From positions 26,959 through 90,958 of the forward strand of contig CAMXCT020001786.1 of the NCBI GenBank assembly GCA_947184155.2: a DNA stretch of 64,000 bases, given 5' to 3'. Position 1 is the first letter of the stretch; each line of letters opens with the position of its first letter. A model generated the notes under the pieces. The model was not told where the DNA came from, did not search any database, and was given only the letters and a program-made list of their open reading frames with translations. This document shows positions 23,397 through 35,410 of the stretch, one piece after another. The translations under genes and the position numbers were made by a program. This stretch comes from Cladocopium goreaui (Eukaryota > Sar > Dinophyceae > Suessiales > Symbiodiniaceae).

Positions 23397-25273
23397 TAGA
23401 TAGATAGATAGATAGATATTATCTACTGAAAACACTATGTTATCTACTTGATGGTTGGGCTTTAACTGTTTTAACCATCCACCATCGTGTTTTTTTTGAG
23501 ATTTCATGGTGATTTTTGATGGTTTCAAATCACTATTGATGGTGTTGTTTCCCATGTATGACTTGAATTACCTGGTAATGACTTAACAGTTTGCGAACTG
23601 GAAAATCACCATGTTTAAATTCCGCAAAAAATGTGACTAATTTGTGAAGCCAGGTCAAGGCACCTCAAATTGCTCCCAATCTTTCAACAACTCTGACCAC
23701 CTGGCGCCGTGGCCAGGTCAGCGTGTCTTCATGGCAACAAAAACACGATGGATCCCCTGTCTGTTGGTTTATGATTGGGCATGGTAATTTCATCGTCTGT
23801 GGAAAATGGCCCAGTTCCCTTCGATGATTTACCGAAAAAGTCGCAAACTGAAACGAATTGCCAGAGGCTACCCTGAATCCGGTAGATTATCATCATGTGG
23901 CCCCTATTAAAACTGCTATTTGAAATTTGGCTTTGGAGGTGTGTATATATATATATATACCAATAATGTTCATACACATCCAAATTATATCAAGTTGGTT
24001 ATATTTGTGCGTTCCACTCATTTCCCAAGATGATCTTTGAATCTATTCCCATATCTGATAATATCCCCATTCCTGGGGATGTGCCTAATTTTTCAACCGA
24101 TACTCAGATTGTTGATCATATATCTCACAAATTCCCAATTGACCACTTTTCAATGATTATTATCCCCATTCAAAATGGATAAACATCCCTCGTTTACAAT
24201 ATGGGGGGGGTCCTAAAACAGGGCTAACCCCAAATCCCCCAGTTATCATCCATTTATAGATGGGATTTTCCCTGAAAACCATCCAGCGAGCTTGGGAATC
24301 CCCATTGGATTTTCCGCGCCTGCCGGGTGCTCTCTGGAAGTTGTGCGCTGAGCCTTGTCCCCCGCGATTGCCGGTCCAGGAAAAAATCACCAGACGCCTC
24401 AGCGGGAAGCGTCTGGAGTATCTCAAAAAACAAACGATTTTTGTCCAGGAAAACTTGACATGTCAGAAGCAAAAATAAGGGTGATTGAAACTATCAAGAC
24501 ATTGGGACTTTGATAATTTTAGATATGTTACCTTTAAAAACTGAGATTTAAAAAGTAAACAATTTCGATTTCGCCAAATGTGGATTCTGAATTCTACCAT
24601 CAAAAGGTTGTATCTGATCAATAGTTGGGATTTAATTAACCAACAAAATTGGCCGTTAACAAGCAAATGGTGGGACTTGACAAAGAAAACATGGCATCGA
24701 AAAGTTGGATTTCACCAACAAACACAGCAAAACCTCTTGGGAGTCATCTTTGTACCCTGAGAAAGTCCACGAATTTTGGTACCATAGGAGTGAGATCTAC
24801 CACTTGTTTAGGGACTGAATCATTTGGAATGAAAACAATCAACACAAATGGTCCACCAATTGCTCCCAGGTTTGGCTTGGTGGTTTGGACCAGGAATTCC
24901 CAACCAAACCACCGGGTGCCAAGAGGAACTGCTTCAATGGGAAATTCACCAAATTTGATGATCTTCCCGGCTGCAAAAAAAAACAAAATCGCGATGATTT
25001 TGCATAAAATCGCCAGGCTGAGGCACCCTGTGGCCTCCGGATTCGCCTTGCCTCGGCTGTGTGGGAGGTTGACTTCTGCTGGCTACTTAGAGGTCACGAA
25101 AAATGCTGAGATTTTCCAGGGCAGTCAAAACTTAAGACCCAAATAAGCGTAACTGATGGCTTTGCCCAGGAACTGGCCTTTTCAGGATGTTCAACAGACC
25201 CCTGTTCAGTCCCAACTGGGCTCAGCGAGCCCAAGCGCGTCAACCAAGGTGTAGTGCCAGTGGCCGCAGTGCC
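16772..25273 (-). CDS. Type II thioesterase-like alpha/beta hydrolase (multi-exon)
   Basis: Hand-built exons, all phases consistent: 25273-25217 (tentative), 25075-25027, 24353-24324, 22039-21937, 21348-21327, 21113-21067, 20753-20626, 20440-20385, 17017-16896, 16819-16772. The joined protein matches the type II thioesterase plan (hydrolysis of acyl groups from carrier proteins of polyketide or peptide synthases). It has a first strand NLPHSRGKA (family PHAGGSA), AQLPESTR (family QLPGRE.R), a helix [12 protein letters not shown], the nucleophile elbow [16 protein letters not shown] (Ser in GFSFG), VVAVSAEGP (family VSG..AP), [11 protein letters not shown] (family RADF.L.E.Y), and [12 protein letters not shown] with the catalytic Asp. 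The final His (usually GGHFF) was not found, nor a secure start codon, so both ends are open. Three exons are only 22-47 nt. The large intron at 17018-20384 holds the GATA array. Confidence 0.65.
17590..19380 (+). repeat. GATA/GACA microsatellite, about 1.8 kb
   Basis: Long runs of GATA, GACA and GATAGA with local variants (ATAGAG, GATGGATG), lying in an intron of the thioesterase-like model. The minus-strand frames reading [12 protein letters not shown] here are repeat artefacts. Confidence 0.95.
22480..23095. repeat. TA-rich tract (TATATTA units)
   Basis: Over 600 bp of TATATTATAT permutations. It lies between exons of the thioesterase-like model (24324 to 22039), so it is intronic if that model is right. 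Confidence 0.9.
23262..23420 (+). repeat. GATA/GACA/GAGA microsatellite
   Basis: GATAGATAGACAGACA runs and a short GAGA block, similar in type to 17590-19380. Confidence 0.93.
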
Positions 25274-25883
25274 CTGAACATCAACGGAGATGCTGCTGAA
25301 GATCACCGTTGAACCATGAATATCTTACCTTGAACTGGTTTAACTATGAAAAAGTTTGGATAGTTAGTCAATGGATTGGTTGAAGAGGAAACATTAGCCG
25401 GAAACCATGGTGTTTACACAGATAATAGATAGTTCCTGTAAATTCTCACATCATCCAATTCTGGGATAAATCTAAAAGGGTTCAACAGGATCTAAGACGA
25501 ACCCCATGGAGGAAAATGATACCCCCAGTGTCATAGTTTCCTACTCAAGTTTCCTAGTGGAATGGCCTCTGGCTCAACTGGTAGCTTTCTTGGGAAGTCT
25601 TGGCGTGCCTCACACATCAGTCCTTGTTGAAGCCAACCAGCATGTGCTCTACTCACTAGGATGAATTGTCCGAAGAGGTTGAAAATCTGACAGCTTCAAA
25701 GCCCCCGGTAACTTTGGCTTGTGAACCAAATGGTTTTGAAGGGGACCAGTGCAAGTACTAAGGTAAACCAAATATGGGGATAGATAGGGTATATACTTTT
25801 TGGAGGGATTTGCATCTGAAAGTGTGCAAGGAAACATCCCTGGCAAAATCACCAGTGAAGCCCCAAAATCCCCAAAGTTGGAC

Positions 25884-27169
25884 CTTCTTCATGGAAGGAT
25901 AGCCATCTTCCAATTGCTCAAAGTCAGGCAGCACGACCTGGCACACGGCCAGGATTTTTGTTTTTTGGTTCCAAGCTTCCAAAAAAAGGTTCCAAGAAAA
26001 ATGTGAGAAAAAGGGTTCGAAATGGGGACGTGATCCACCAAAATGGACCTTAGGACCTAGAATTCGTGGCCGCCATGGTCTTAAAAGCTCAAGGCAAGGC
26101 ACAGCATGTTCGCTACGGATTCATGTTGGTGATATCCCCGTGTGTGTTGTTTACACCCTATCGGAATCAAACCTTTCATGGTTTCCTCCTTTTTAAACCT
26201 CCTTTCCTGCAGCTTTTTGAGGAAGTCCAAAGCCCTTTGGCTTGCGATCTTTGCAAACCAACTGCTGGAAATGATGGACAGATGTTCCGCGCAGTCCCGT
26301 CCATTGTTGATGCAAATCCTCGGTCACATTAATAAATCTGTGGCTGATCCATCTGTTTTATCCATACTGAAAATTGGTGATTTGTTATGGGGGACACCAA
26401 AATCATTTGAATCATCCAAATTGTTGGTCGTGTTTATTGAGGAAACCAATTCTTGAAAGTTACATATATATATATACACACATAGAGCCAGCAATCATCT
26501 ACTTTTACTGCCGGAGAGCAAATTCAACAACCTCCTCATCCTTAACAGTTCGGTCACCAAGTCTCGAAGATGCGCGAATGTTTAGGTGCCCTTCATTGCT
26601 TCCTGGCAGGCTGATACCAGCCACCAGCCACTAGCCAAACTTGATCTCACCATATTTGTCGTGCAACATCCTAATTAGGTTTGCTTAAATTTCCCATGTT
26701 TGCATCTCCAAAGTCATGGAGATATTTTGATACTCAAAATCATGCACCCTCAACAAATTGCTACAAAGAATTACCGATTCCAGTGGGCCCATTGGTCCCC
26801 TACTTTTTAAGCCAAACCCACGTCAGAAACCAAACCCTTCCACTTGCGTCATCTGTGATCAATCCGAAACCTAGGACAGCATTTTTCTCAAATGTTGCAG
26901 TCACTCTCAGATCATCATGATGTTATGTCAGTGGTCTTATTTCCATTCTATTCCCATGGCCCCATGGTATCCTCAGAACTGTCCCAGTTTTGGGCGCCTC
27001 CACCCACGTCCCACCATGGGATCAGCATGGCGTCGCGGCACTGCTGCTGCGTGGGGCCGTCGTAGCGCTTCAGCCAGTGGCGACCGCGGTCCGCCGAGGA
27101 AAACCAGAGGCGCGGCCAGAAGTAGGGCTCAGCGAGGCGACGAAAGTCGGCAGGCGAATAGTCGGGCAC
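25884..27169 (-). CDS. Unassigned exon group between two hydrolase-like genes
   Basis: Four exons with good signals: 27169-27004 (acceptor TTTGCACTGCAG|G, reads PDYSPADFRRLAEPYFWPRL and on), 26602-26512 (GC donor; GHLNIRASSRLGDRTVKDE), 26264-26207 (SWFAKIASQRALDFLKKLQ) and 25937-25884 (VVLPDFEQLEDGYPSMKK). Phases agree from the first to the third. The link to the fourth needs a GA donor. The encoded segment is rich in aromatic and charged residues and matches no family I recognise. It may be the C-terminal part of the hydrolase gene to its right, the N-terminal part of the thioesterase-like gene to its left, or a gene of its own. Confidence 0.5.
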
Positions 27170-27689
27170 CTGCAGTGCAAATGACCAGGTCTATATATAT
27201 ATATATTATTTATTTATTTATTTATATATATTATATATATATATATTATTTATATATATATACATTTATATCAGGAGATTGTTCATGGATCTATAGTGTT
27301 TTATTGATGGGTTTAGAAACCAAATTGGTTTATGATGGATATGGTGACCCTCAGGAAAGGTTTAGATGATCTGTTAGGATTGGATTTTACTTTCCTGCAT
27401 CTTTTTCGGGTGTTTTTTTTAAAATATATCTGCAGTTCCTCGTAGATGGGTTTATAAGCCGAATATGACACTTGCTGAGCCGCAATAGTCATTGGATTGG
27501 CGCTGCTGGCATTTTTTACTGTTGAATTCCCCGTATTCCCATATTTCATGGGAATGACCATGTTTTATTACAGATTATTCCTCAAATCATCTAAATGATG
27601 TAAGCAGAACTGTGGTAAGAGGTCATATGTCAATAAGTAAGACGGGTAAATCCCACTTGCAGATTTGGTGTATCAGATGTACTTGTTCA

Positions 27690-28880
27690 TACTATTGTAT
27701 GTATGTAATGTAATGTTATGTAATGTAAAATAACGTTACGTAATCTAGTGTAATGTTATGTAATGATATGTAATGGTATGTAATGTAATGTTATGTAATG
27801 TAATGTTATGTAATGGTATGTAATGTAATGTTATGTTATGTTATGTTATGTAATGGTATGTTATGTAATGTGATGTCATGTAATGTTATGTAATGTAATG
27901 TTATGTAATGTAATGTTATGCATTGTAATGTAATGTTATGTAATGCAATGTTATGTTATGCTATGTATGTTATGTAATGTAATGTCATGTAATGCAACGT
28001 TATGTTATGTTATGTCATGCAATGCAATGTTATGTAATGTCATGTAATGTAATGCAATGTTATGTTATGTAATGTAATGCCATGTTATGTAATGTAATGT
28101 TATGTAATGTAATGTTATGTAATGTAATGTAATGTAATGTTATGTAATGTAATGCAATGTAACGTAATGTAATGTAATGGTATGTTGTGTAATGTGATGT
28201 TATGTAATGTAATGTAATGTAATGTTATGTAATGTTATGCATTGTAATGTAATTTTATGTAATGCAATGTTATGTTATGTTACGTTATGTATGTAATGTA
28301 ATGTCATGTAATGCAATGTAATGTAATGTAATGTCATGTAATGCAATGATATGTAATGTTATGTAATGTAATGTAATGCAATGTTATGTTATGTTACGTT
28401 GTGTAATGCAATGTTATGTAATGTAATGTAATGTAATGCTATGTAATGTAATGTCATGTAATGCAATGTTATGTAATGTAATGTAATGTAATGTAATGCC
28501 ATGTAATGTAATGTCATGTAATGCAATGTTATGTAATGTAATGTAATGCTATGTAATGTAATGTCATGTAATGCAATGTTATGTAATGTAATGTAATGTT
28601 ATGTCATGTTATGTAATGTAATGTCATGTAATGTAATGTCATGTAATGCAATGTTATGTAATGTAATGTTATGCATTGTAATGTAATGTCATGTAATGCA
28701 ATGTTATGTAATGTAATGTAATGTCATGTAATGCAACGTTATGTAATGTAATGTCATGTAATGCAATGTTATGTAATGTAATGTAATGTAATGCTATGTA
28801 ATGTAATGTCATGTAATGCAATGTTATGTAATGTAATGTAATGTAATGTTATGTCATGTTATGTAATGTAATGTTATGTA
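27690..28880 (+). repeat. Pentanucleotide satellite (TAATG/TTATG), about 1.2 kb
   Basis: Uninterrupted runs of TAATG, TTATG, TCATG and GCAATG permutations. Higher-order repeats of about 50-60 bp are visible from 28430 onward (CATGTAATGCAATGTTATG blocks). Confidence 0.95.
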
Positions 28881-29224
28881 TACATACACACAAGTCAGAA
28901 GGGCCATTCGGACGGTGGCAGGGGCATTTAGTGGAGGTTATGGACCATTGAGGTTTGACCAATCACTGGGTTTTATCCCATTTAGAACTGGGATAAAGAC
29001 CATACAAACCAGGCTTTACCAATTCACATTATAAATTGGGTTCCTCAGCATGTATCATGACGCATATTATATATATATATATATGGATGAAGTAAACATG
29101 TATTCAAGAAAATGATCCGCGGAATTTCAATTCATAGGGCTGGCAACTAAGAGTGGCAAGGGGAAAAAAAACAAAGATCCCAGCTCATAAGCAGAATGAC
29201 TAGACTCCAGTTGTGAGGCTGTGC

Positions 29225-32200
29225 CTGGTTTCTGACTGGAATGCACGGGACCACAGATGACTTCACAAAAAACACCGCCTGGAAGGGAGACCTCTGGCAA
29301 CTTCGGGTGGGACTGAGACAACAGTGATCCGCTGCATCTACGAATGGCGCCGTGATGCATGGAGAAGAGCCATAGAACCACAAGGCCATGGCCCCTATGC
29401 TCGATACACAATTATCATTTAGACAATGCACATATCATGTACATATCATTTACATATCATGTAGACAATAAATACAGATTGTACATATCATTTACAGAGC
29501 TGAACTATGTACAGAAGATCTATCCCACTCCGTTACCCTACAGGTCACCCACCGCAGACGCACCTGCGCCTCTGGTAGCATCGCACTCAGCAGGGTATCG
29601 CCAAAGAGGGCGACCACCAGACGGATCATCCCAGTCAGCATCGAAAACAGCGGAAACACCGTGAAGCCCATCACTGCATCGGCAGAAGACAAGCTATCGC
29701 ACATATTGCAGCCTGGCTGGGAGATTCATCCCGGGGAAAAAGTGATCACAAGAAAACCCAAAGCATATAAGGATATAACATGATATACCCGAACCATATA
29801 AGTCATATAAGGATATAACTACAAAAGGCTCTTTATCCATGAGGATGGATCAAGAACGGAAATCCCAAGTCCCAAGGTTGTCAGGATCTTAGGGATCTTA
29901 AAATATCCATCACTGGTGGTGATAATTTTGACTCATCCCCTCCCAGCAAAAAAAGAATATGCACCGCAAAAAGTAACATAGACCCTTCTATACAATGACT
30001 TAAAATTTAGGGGTTGGAAGACTACCTTCCTCTTGGCATGGATGCTAAATCACCAGCACCAGTCTTGGCTCATGAAGTCCCCATGCTTGCAGGTAAATCC
30101 AATTGTTGCGCGTGAATTCCTTGTTGGGGAAATCCCCCAATGGAGAAAAATAAGAGAAAAACTACACAGGGGTTAATAAATGTCCTGTTTGGGGGATTTT
30201 GAATATCTCTCCCCATAGTTGGGTGATGTTCAATTTAGGACATGACCAACCCCTGCTACAGGTGGTTCAAAAAAAAAAATGGTCGCCTGTCTGGCCACAC
30301 CAGCTGCCATCAAATCCGAGCACCAGCAGGTTCGGGTAGAGTTCCCCATAGTCCACTTTGAAGCTGCAGGCCGTGAGGTGTCCACGGCTGTGTCCTCTCA
30401 TGATGTCTTTCTGGGATGCAATTTACTACCATGTACCTGGTTGTGGAAATATCATATAGGGTTCTTACGCCTCTATATTTATGAAAACCAATCCCAAGTT
30501 TTACCTGCACGTTGATAAGCTCCCCCTGGTTTGCTGTTTTTCTTCGGTCCTCCCACCACAAGCTGCCAGCTGGTTGACCCTGGAAGCTGGCCGTAGCGCC
30601 TGAGCTCGCTGCTCAGCACCGAAAGCATGGCCCAGGCATCCTGTTTGAAGCCCATATGGCCCGCCAACTTTTCCTGACCTCCGGCGAAGGCTGTGGACTC
30701 TGTGGACAAATGGGATCCAGGAATCCACAAAGTTGATTGGATCCATTGGACAAAACTACATGTTTGGTTCTCCATGTTTTAGCCCAGCCACTTAAGCCCA
30801 TGCCCATGGGGTCATAGATGCAAACACGCGTGGCTCTTGCCATTGCCTCTTGTACCAAGAGCAACGTGCCTGCAGATGCCATGAACCTTGGAGTTTCAGG
30901 ATGAAACTCATGATTTCCATGATAAAATGGGCCCAGAACTGGAGATCCCAAGTTGACCTACCATGAGGATCTCTCTCTCTCTCTCTCTTCCTCTGTAGAT
31001 ATGTCTACATGCATATTTATGCTATAATATAATATTATATATATATATCGAATAAATTTCATAATCATGCACAATTCCCCTTTTTGCAGATTCCTATCCA
31101 TCATATCCGCTGTTTCTTGTTGTTTCGTCTACATGTCCTCAGCTTTTCTACCCCCCACCAGAGGAAGCACAAACCTCGACCAAAGAACCCAGGTTCCAAA
31201 ACCACGATGGAGGAATTGGGCTCGCCCAAACCTCCAGCTGGTGCCACTCTTCAGAGTGGAGCTGCTGAATATTTTCCAGGTATGAAATGCCAAAAATTCT
31301 CGGGATAAACGCGTGAAAAATGTGAAAATATGTCAAGTCCAACTTGTTCTTTCTTTTCGGAAGAGTAGTACAATGTGGTATACATCCTAGGAGTTTCCTA
31401 CAACTTCAAAGTAGTCGTGGTGAGCTGTTTTTGCCCATGCTCCAGTTGTCAAACGTTCCAGCAGCCTAATCAGTGCCATCCTGAAGTTGCCAAATTATAG
31501 TAGGTGCCCCGCACAAAAAAAGGTCTTGGCTTAAAATATAGCCGATTTCCCGCAAACAAAACACTGATTATGTACCAACCTACCATTTGCCAAAGGTTTC
31601 GAAAAAAAATGCCTGCCACCGGTGGATTCTGCATGGTCTCTGATGATCTTGGCTGATGATCTTAGCTGAACTTCGTGCCCAGGAACACCAGTAGGCGATG
31701 GAAGGCTCGGAATCACTCCAGCTTGGAACGGGGCTGGAGGCATAGATGAAGCATCCAATAATTTGGGATAGGAATGAGATGCACAACAGGATGGCCATTG
31801 AAACACCACAAAAATTGCATGCACACGAGACTTTGCTGGAACTCGTGCAGCAACTTTTGTGGCTGCTTGCATCTTCTTCGGTGTCCGTGTCGTGTCCTAA
31901 GCGTTCATGGTGCACAACGAACCAGCTTTGGCAACGGTCGCAGGGCGCAAAGAGCATCTGTAGCATCACGATGCAGAAGAAGATGAAGCTGAAGATCACG
32001 TCTGATCCTGCAACATGATGTCAATTTGGGTATGTCAAGAAAAAATAAGAAATCGGCTGCCAAGGGACCCACATGATGTGTGTGTGTGTGTTCCCCATTT
32101 CCACATGTTTGAATTCGCAGCCTACCTATAGCTTCGTTTTCGGCCTCCTTTTGGTGCCACTCCCGGAAAGCTTGGAATTCCAAGTTGACCATGCGTTTCT

Positions 32201-34739
32201 GGTCGCTCTCTCCCCAAACATTGAAGCAAATGTTAAAAATGGCTCCTTCATCAGCCTCCATTTTTTGGGAGATTTCAGAAGTTGAAGCAGCCAACAAAAT
32301 TAAAGTGCCCAATTGGTGTTTCTGAAGTTTCCAGGTAGACCCTTCCAGTGCTTCCGATCGCCTCAGATCTTGAGTCCCACCCTGCCATCCCCACTTATGG
32401 TTGTTGATGGAATCACTTCGTGGATTGTGAATTAAAGTATCAAATCCCAATATAATCCCTTATCTTCCAAGTTATTGCCCAATCTTAAGTTCACAGTCAG
32501 TTAAAAAGTTATGAAACGGTAGAAATATTCAAAGAAAGTAGCAAATGAGATGATAATAGTATTGGATAGACTATATCAACATTATAAGTCCCACAACATG
32601 CATATTATATCGTATCTGTGTATGTATCTATGTATGTATGTATGTATGTATGTATGTATGTATGTATGTATGTATGTATGTATGTATGTATGTATGTATG
32701 TATGTATGTATGTATGTATGTATGTATGTATGTATGTATGTATGTATGTATGTATGTATGTATGTATGTTGTATGTATGTTGTATGTATGTATGTATGTA
32801 TGTATGTATGTATGTATGTATGTATGTATGTATGTATGTATGTATGTATGTATGTATGTATGTATGTATGTATGTATGTATGTATGTATGTATGTATGTA
32901 TGTATGTATGTATGTATGTATATGCCGTATATGCCGTATATGCGCATAAAATTAACCCCCCGAAAAATAGCCCTTCATCACCCGGACGTTGCCGCAGGTG
33001 CCGAGCATCGGAGGTCTCCATTCGCAAGGCCCCTGCTTTGCAGGACCAGAGCAGCCAGCAACGTTCCCAGAGCCAGGAAAGCGAAGCAGAGCCGCAGGTA
33101 ACGCCAGTGCCTGCCACTTCCGGGGGCCCTCGGCCGGCCCAAGGTGTCAAACATCTCACCATGTTTTCCGACAAACAAAATTGGAAAGTTGGGCTTTTTG
33201 ATGTGGATTGGTTCAGCTGGATTTGGGGTTGGATGAGGATGTGTTGAATTATGAGATATATATATAATATGACATATACGGATATAATATGATATTTTGT
33301 GATCTATTATGATATTATGATGTATTATGATATATATATATATGATAATCATGATATATTATGATATGATGATGATATAATTATGATATATTGTGATATA
33401 TTAGTGTAGCGATTGTTTTACACTAGGATTTACTGCAGGGTGCCCCAAAATATGGAAAATTTGTTCCCTTACAAGTAGGGGGAACCAAAACCCCCAAGAT
33501 TTATGAACAGCGATAGGCTATCTAGATATATATATATATATACATATATATATCTTCGAATAGAAGCTGGGGTCGTCTACTTTAAAGAAACATTTCCCGT
33601 TTGTTCACATCCATCTTCCATGTCGCCCATGGCGCCTGGTGCTGCGACCAATAAACCTGGTGGAGCTTCCCAAGAGTTTCAGACAAAACCATGTATCCCT
33701 CTATGATTCAACCAGGTGGAGAAGGTAAGGACATCCTACACTTGCTGACCCCTACTAACCCTACTACCCCACCCCTTGCCCCTGTGTTTACCGACTGGAG
33801 TTGATTCTGCTGAAACGGAATCCCATTTCGAAAACGCAGCGCAGTCCATCATTTCTTCCGGTACATGCAAACTTGTTTGGGGGAGACATGTAAACGTAGG
33901 CTACGCCACGAAAAGTTTCCACCAGGTAGTTTCTTGTCAGAAAAGACTTAAGATGGGCTGTAGCTGGGCTAGCTGCTAGCTTAGCGGCTAGCCCACTTGG
34001 CCAAGAATTCTAGGATGGTGATCCAAAATTTGCAAACTACAAACCCAAAGGCCCTTGGCTGGGACTTTCACTGCATCCCAAAAAAATGGAAGCCAGGACA
34101 TGTTTCAAACAACCTACCAGCTTGGTGCATTCGTTGTTCTCACCTTCAGCGGGCCCTGGGAAGGAATCACCAAGAAGCAGAGTTTCGACGAAGCAAAGGA
34201 TCAACCTGAGGGCAGATTGGAACAATGACCATTCAACACCAATCCTGGGGCCGTTTCATGAATTTCAATGGAGTCTTTCTTGTAAATAGAAGCCTCCTTC
34301 CAACCTTCCCAATACTACCATTCGTAACCCCCAAAAAGCCAAGCGGCCAGGAGACGCTGGCCTCCAGGAACCACAGGGCGAAAAAAATCACCACCAAGAT
34401 GGTCAGCCAGACCTTTGGCGGCGCCCTTGATAGACCCCATTAAGCATGGACAAACCTGCCATAAATCATAGTTGACCTAGCTATAAAATCATAGATATAT
34501 CTGCCATAAAAAATCATAGACCCCAACTAGAACCAACCTTTGGCACCTTTGCCGCACCCCATTTGCCGCGCCACGCGCTTGTCCCTCATCAGACACGGCT
34601 GCAGCCTCTCTCGCCACGTCTTCCACGTCTTCCACGTCTTCCACCGGCTGCGGCGGGTCGGAGACGCCGATGCGGAGTCCGCCGATGCGGAGTCCATGTC
34701 CAGCCCGGCGCCAACGGTCGCCGTCTCGAGCTGTGCCAT
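29225..34739 (-). CDS. Alpha/beta-hydrolase with N-terminal membrane segments (multi-exon)
   Basis: Exons: 34739-34558 (ATG at 34739; SAS-rich, basic N terminus), 34425-34348 (hydrophobic WLTILVVIFFALWFLEA), 34205-34144 (LILCFVETLLLG), 33656-33592, 33154-32988 (hydrophobic LCFAFLALGTLLAALVL), 32368-32341 (tiny, tentative), 32255-32126, 32007-31923 (hydrophobic IFSFIFFCIVMLQMLF), 31231-31159, 30886-30789, 30699-30505, 30406-30301, 29693-29564, 29293-29225 (tentative). Phases agree within each run, but an exon is missing between 31923 and 31231. The hydrolase fold shows as SIVVLEPGFFG (oxyanion strand), RVCIYDPMGMGLSE (family D..G.G.S), IMRGHSRGHLTA (nucleophile elbow GHSRG) and NLLVLGFDGS, then a hydrophobic lid. 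The catalytic acid and His were not located, so the 3' end is open. The four hydrophobic stretches suggest a membrane-anchored esterase, lipase or peptidase. The substrate is unknown. Confidence 0.7.
32618..32925 (+). repeat. (TATG)n microsatellite, about 300 bp
   Basis: A near-perfect TATG array with two single-base interruptions near 32768-32785. All frames stay open because the repeat has no stop codon. It falls in the intron between 32988 and 32368. Confidence 0.97.
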
Positions 34740-34775
34740 TGGTGAAATCTATGCATTCTTGTTGGCAGTAGATTG
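34740..34775 (-). promoter_or_regulatory. Candidate spliced-leader acceptor upstream of the hydrolase ATG
   Basis: TGCATAG and ATTTCACCAATGG lie just upstream of ATG 34739 on the minus strand. Dinoflagellate mRNAs are trans-spliced at an AG near the start codon, so this AG is the likely 5' end of the mature transcript. Inference only. Confidence 0.35.
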
Positions 34776-35410
34776 AAGAGTGGGGAAATGTGGAGTGTAC
34801 TTAGTCTCATCTGGGTTTTGACAGATTAAAAAAACTGCTGATCGATTTAGTCTTTAAGCATTAACAGTGGGGGGTTCAACTGATGTCAGCAAGAAAGTTC
34901 CGAGTCATGATGGGAGTCTAAGCATCACACGTATGGGTCAACCATTGTTCAACCATGTTGTGCGGTGTAATGGTACCGGTAATGAGCCAGTGGCAAGTGA
35001 TGGGGTGCGGGTTTAATCCAGGGTTCCCAGCCCGGTAAAGATCAGGAAAATGTATGAAAATATCTGTTTTCCAGACATGTTTGCAGTGCAGGACATGGCT
35101 AATTTTCAGCAGAAGCGCTGCGGGAGCTGGGTCAAGATCCTCATGGAAATCATGGTCCCAAACTCGCCTATTTTTTTGGGACAGACCACCCATGTCTGGT
35201 GGGGATATTTTACTTTGGGTTTACCCTGGTTCAATGACCCAGTGGATGCTTTGACGATGCTGAGAGGTTGAATCCATAGGTGGCGATGCTTTATCTATCC
35301 ATATGCTATAATATGTATTAATATGTATGTATATATATATGTGTTATATATGTATATATACAGATCAATCCTTCTGGGACTTGGTGTCGCCACTTCGGAC
35401 ATATTCACCG

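Noticed and set aside
24290..24310. Minus-strand [17 protein letters not shown], resembling the start of XRN exonucleases
   Set aside because: It stops within about 20 codons, and no further exonuclease motifs follow. The thioesterase-like reading of the same region uses another frame with matching phase.
32550..33247. Open frames of about 120-210 aa reading MYVCMYVC or IHTYIHTY on both strands
   Set aside because: They are translations of the TATG microsatellite, which has no stop in any frame. The flanking non-repeat parts belong to the hydrolase exon at 33154-32988 on the minus strand.
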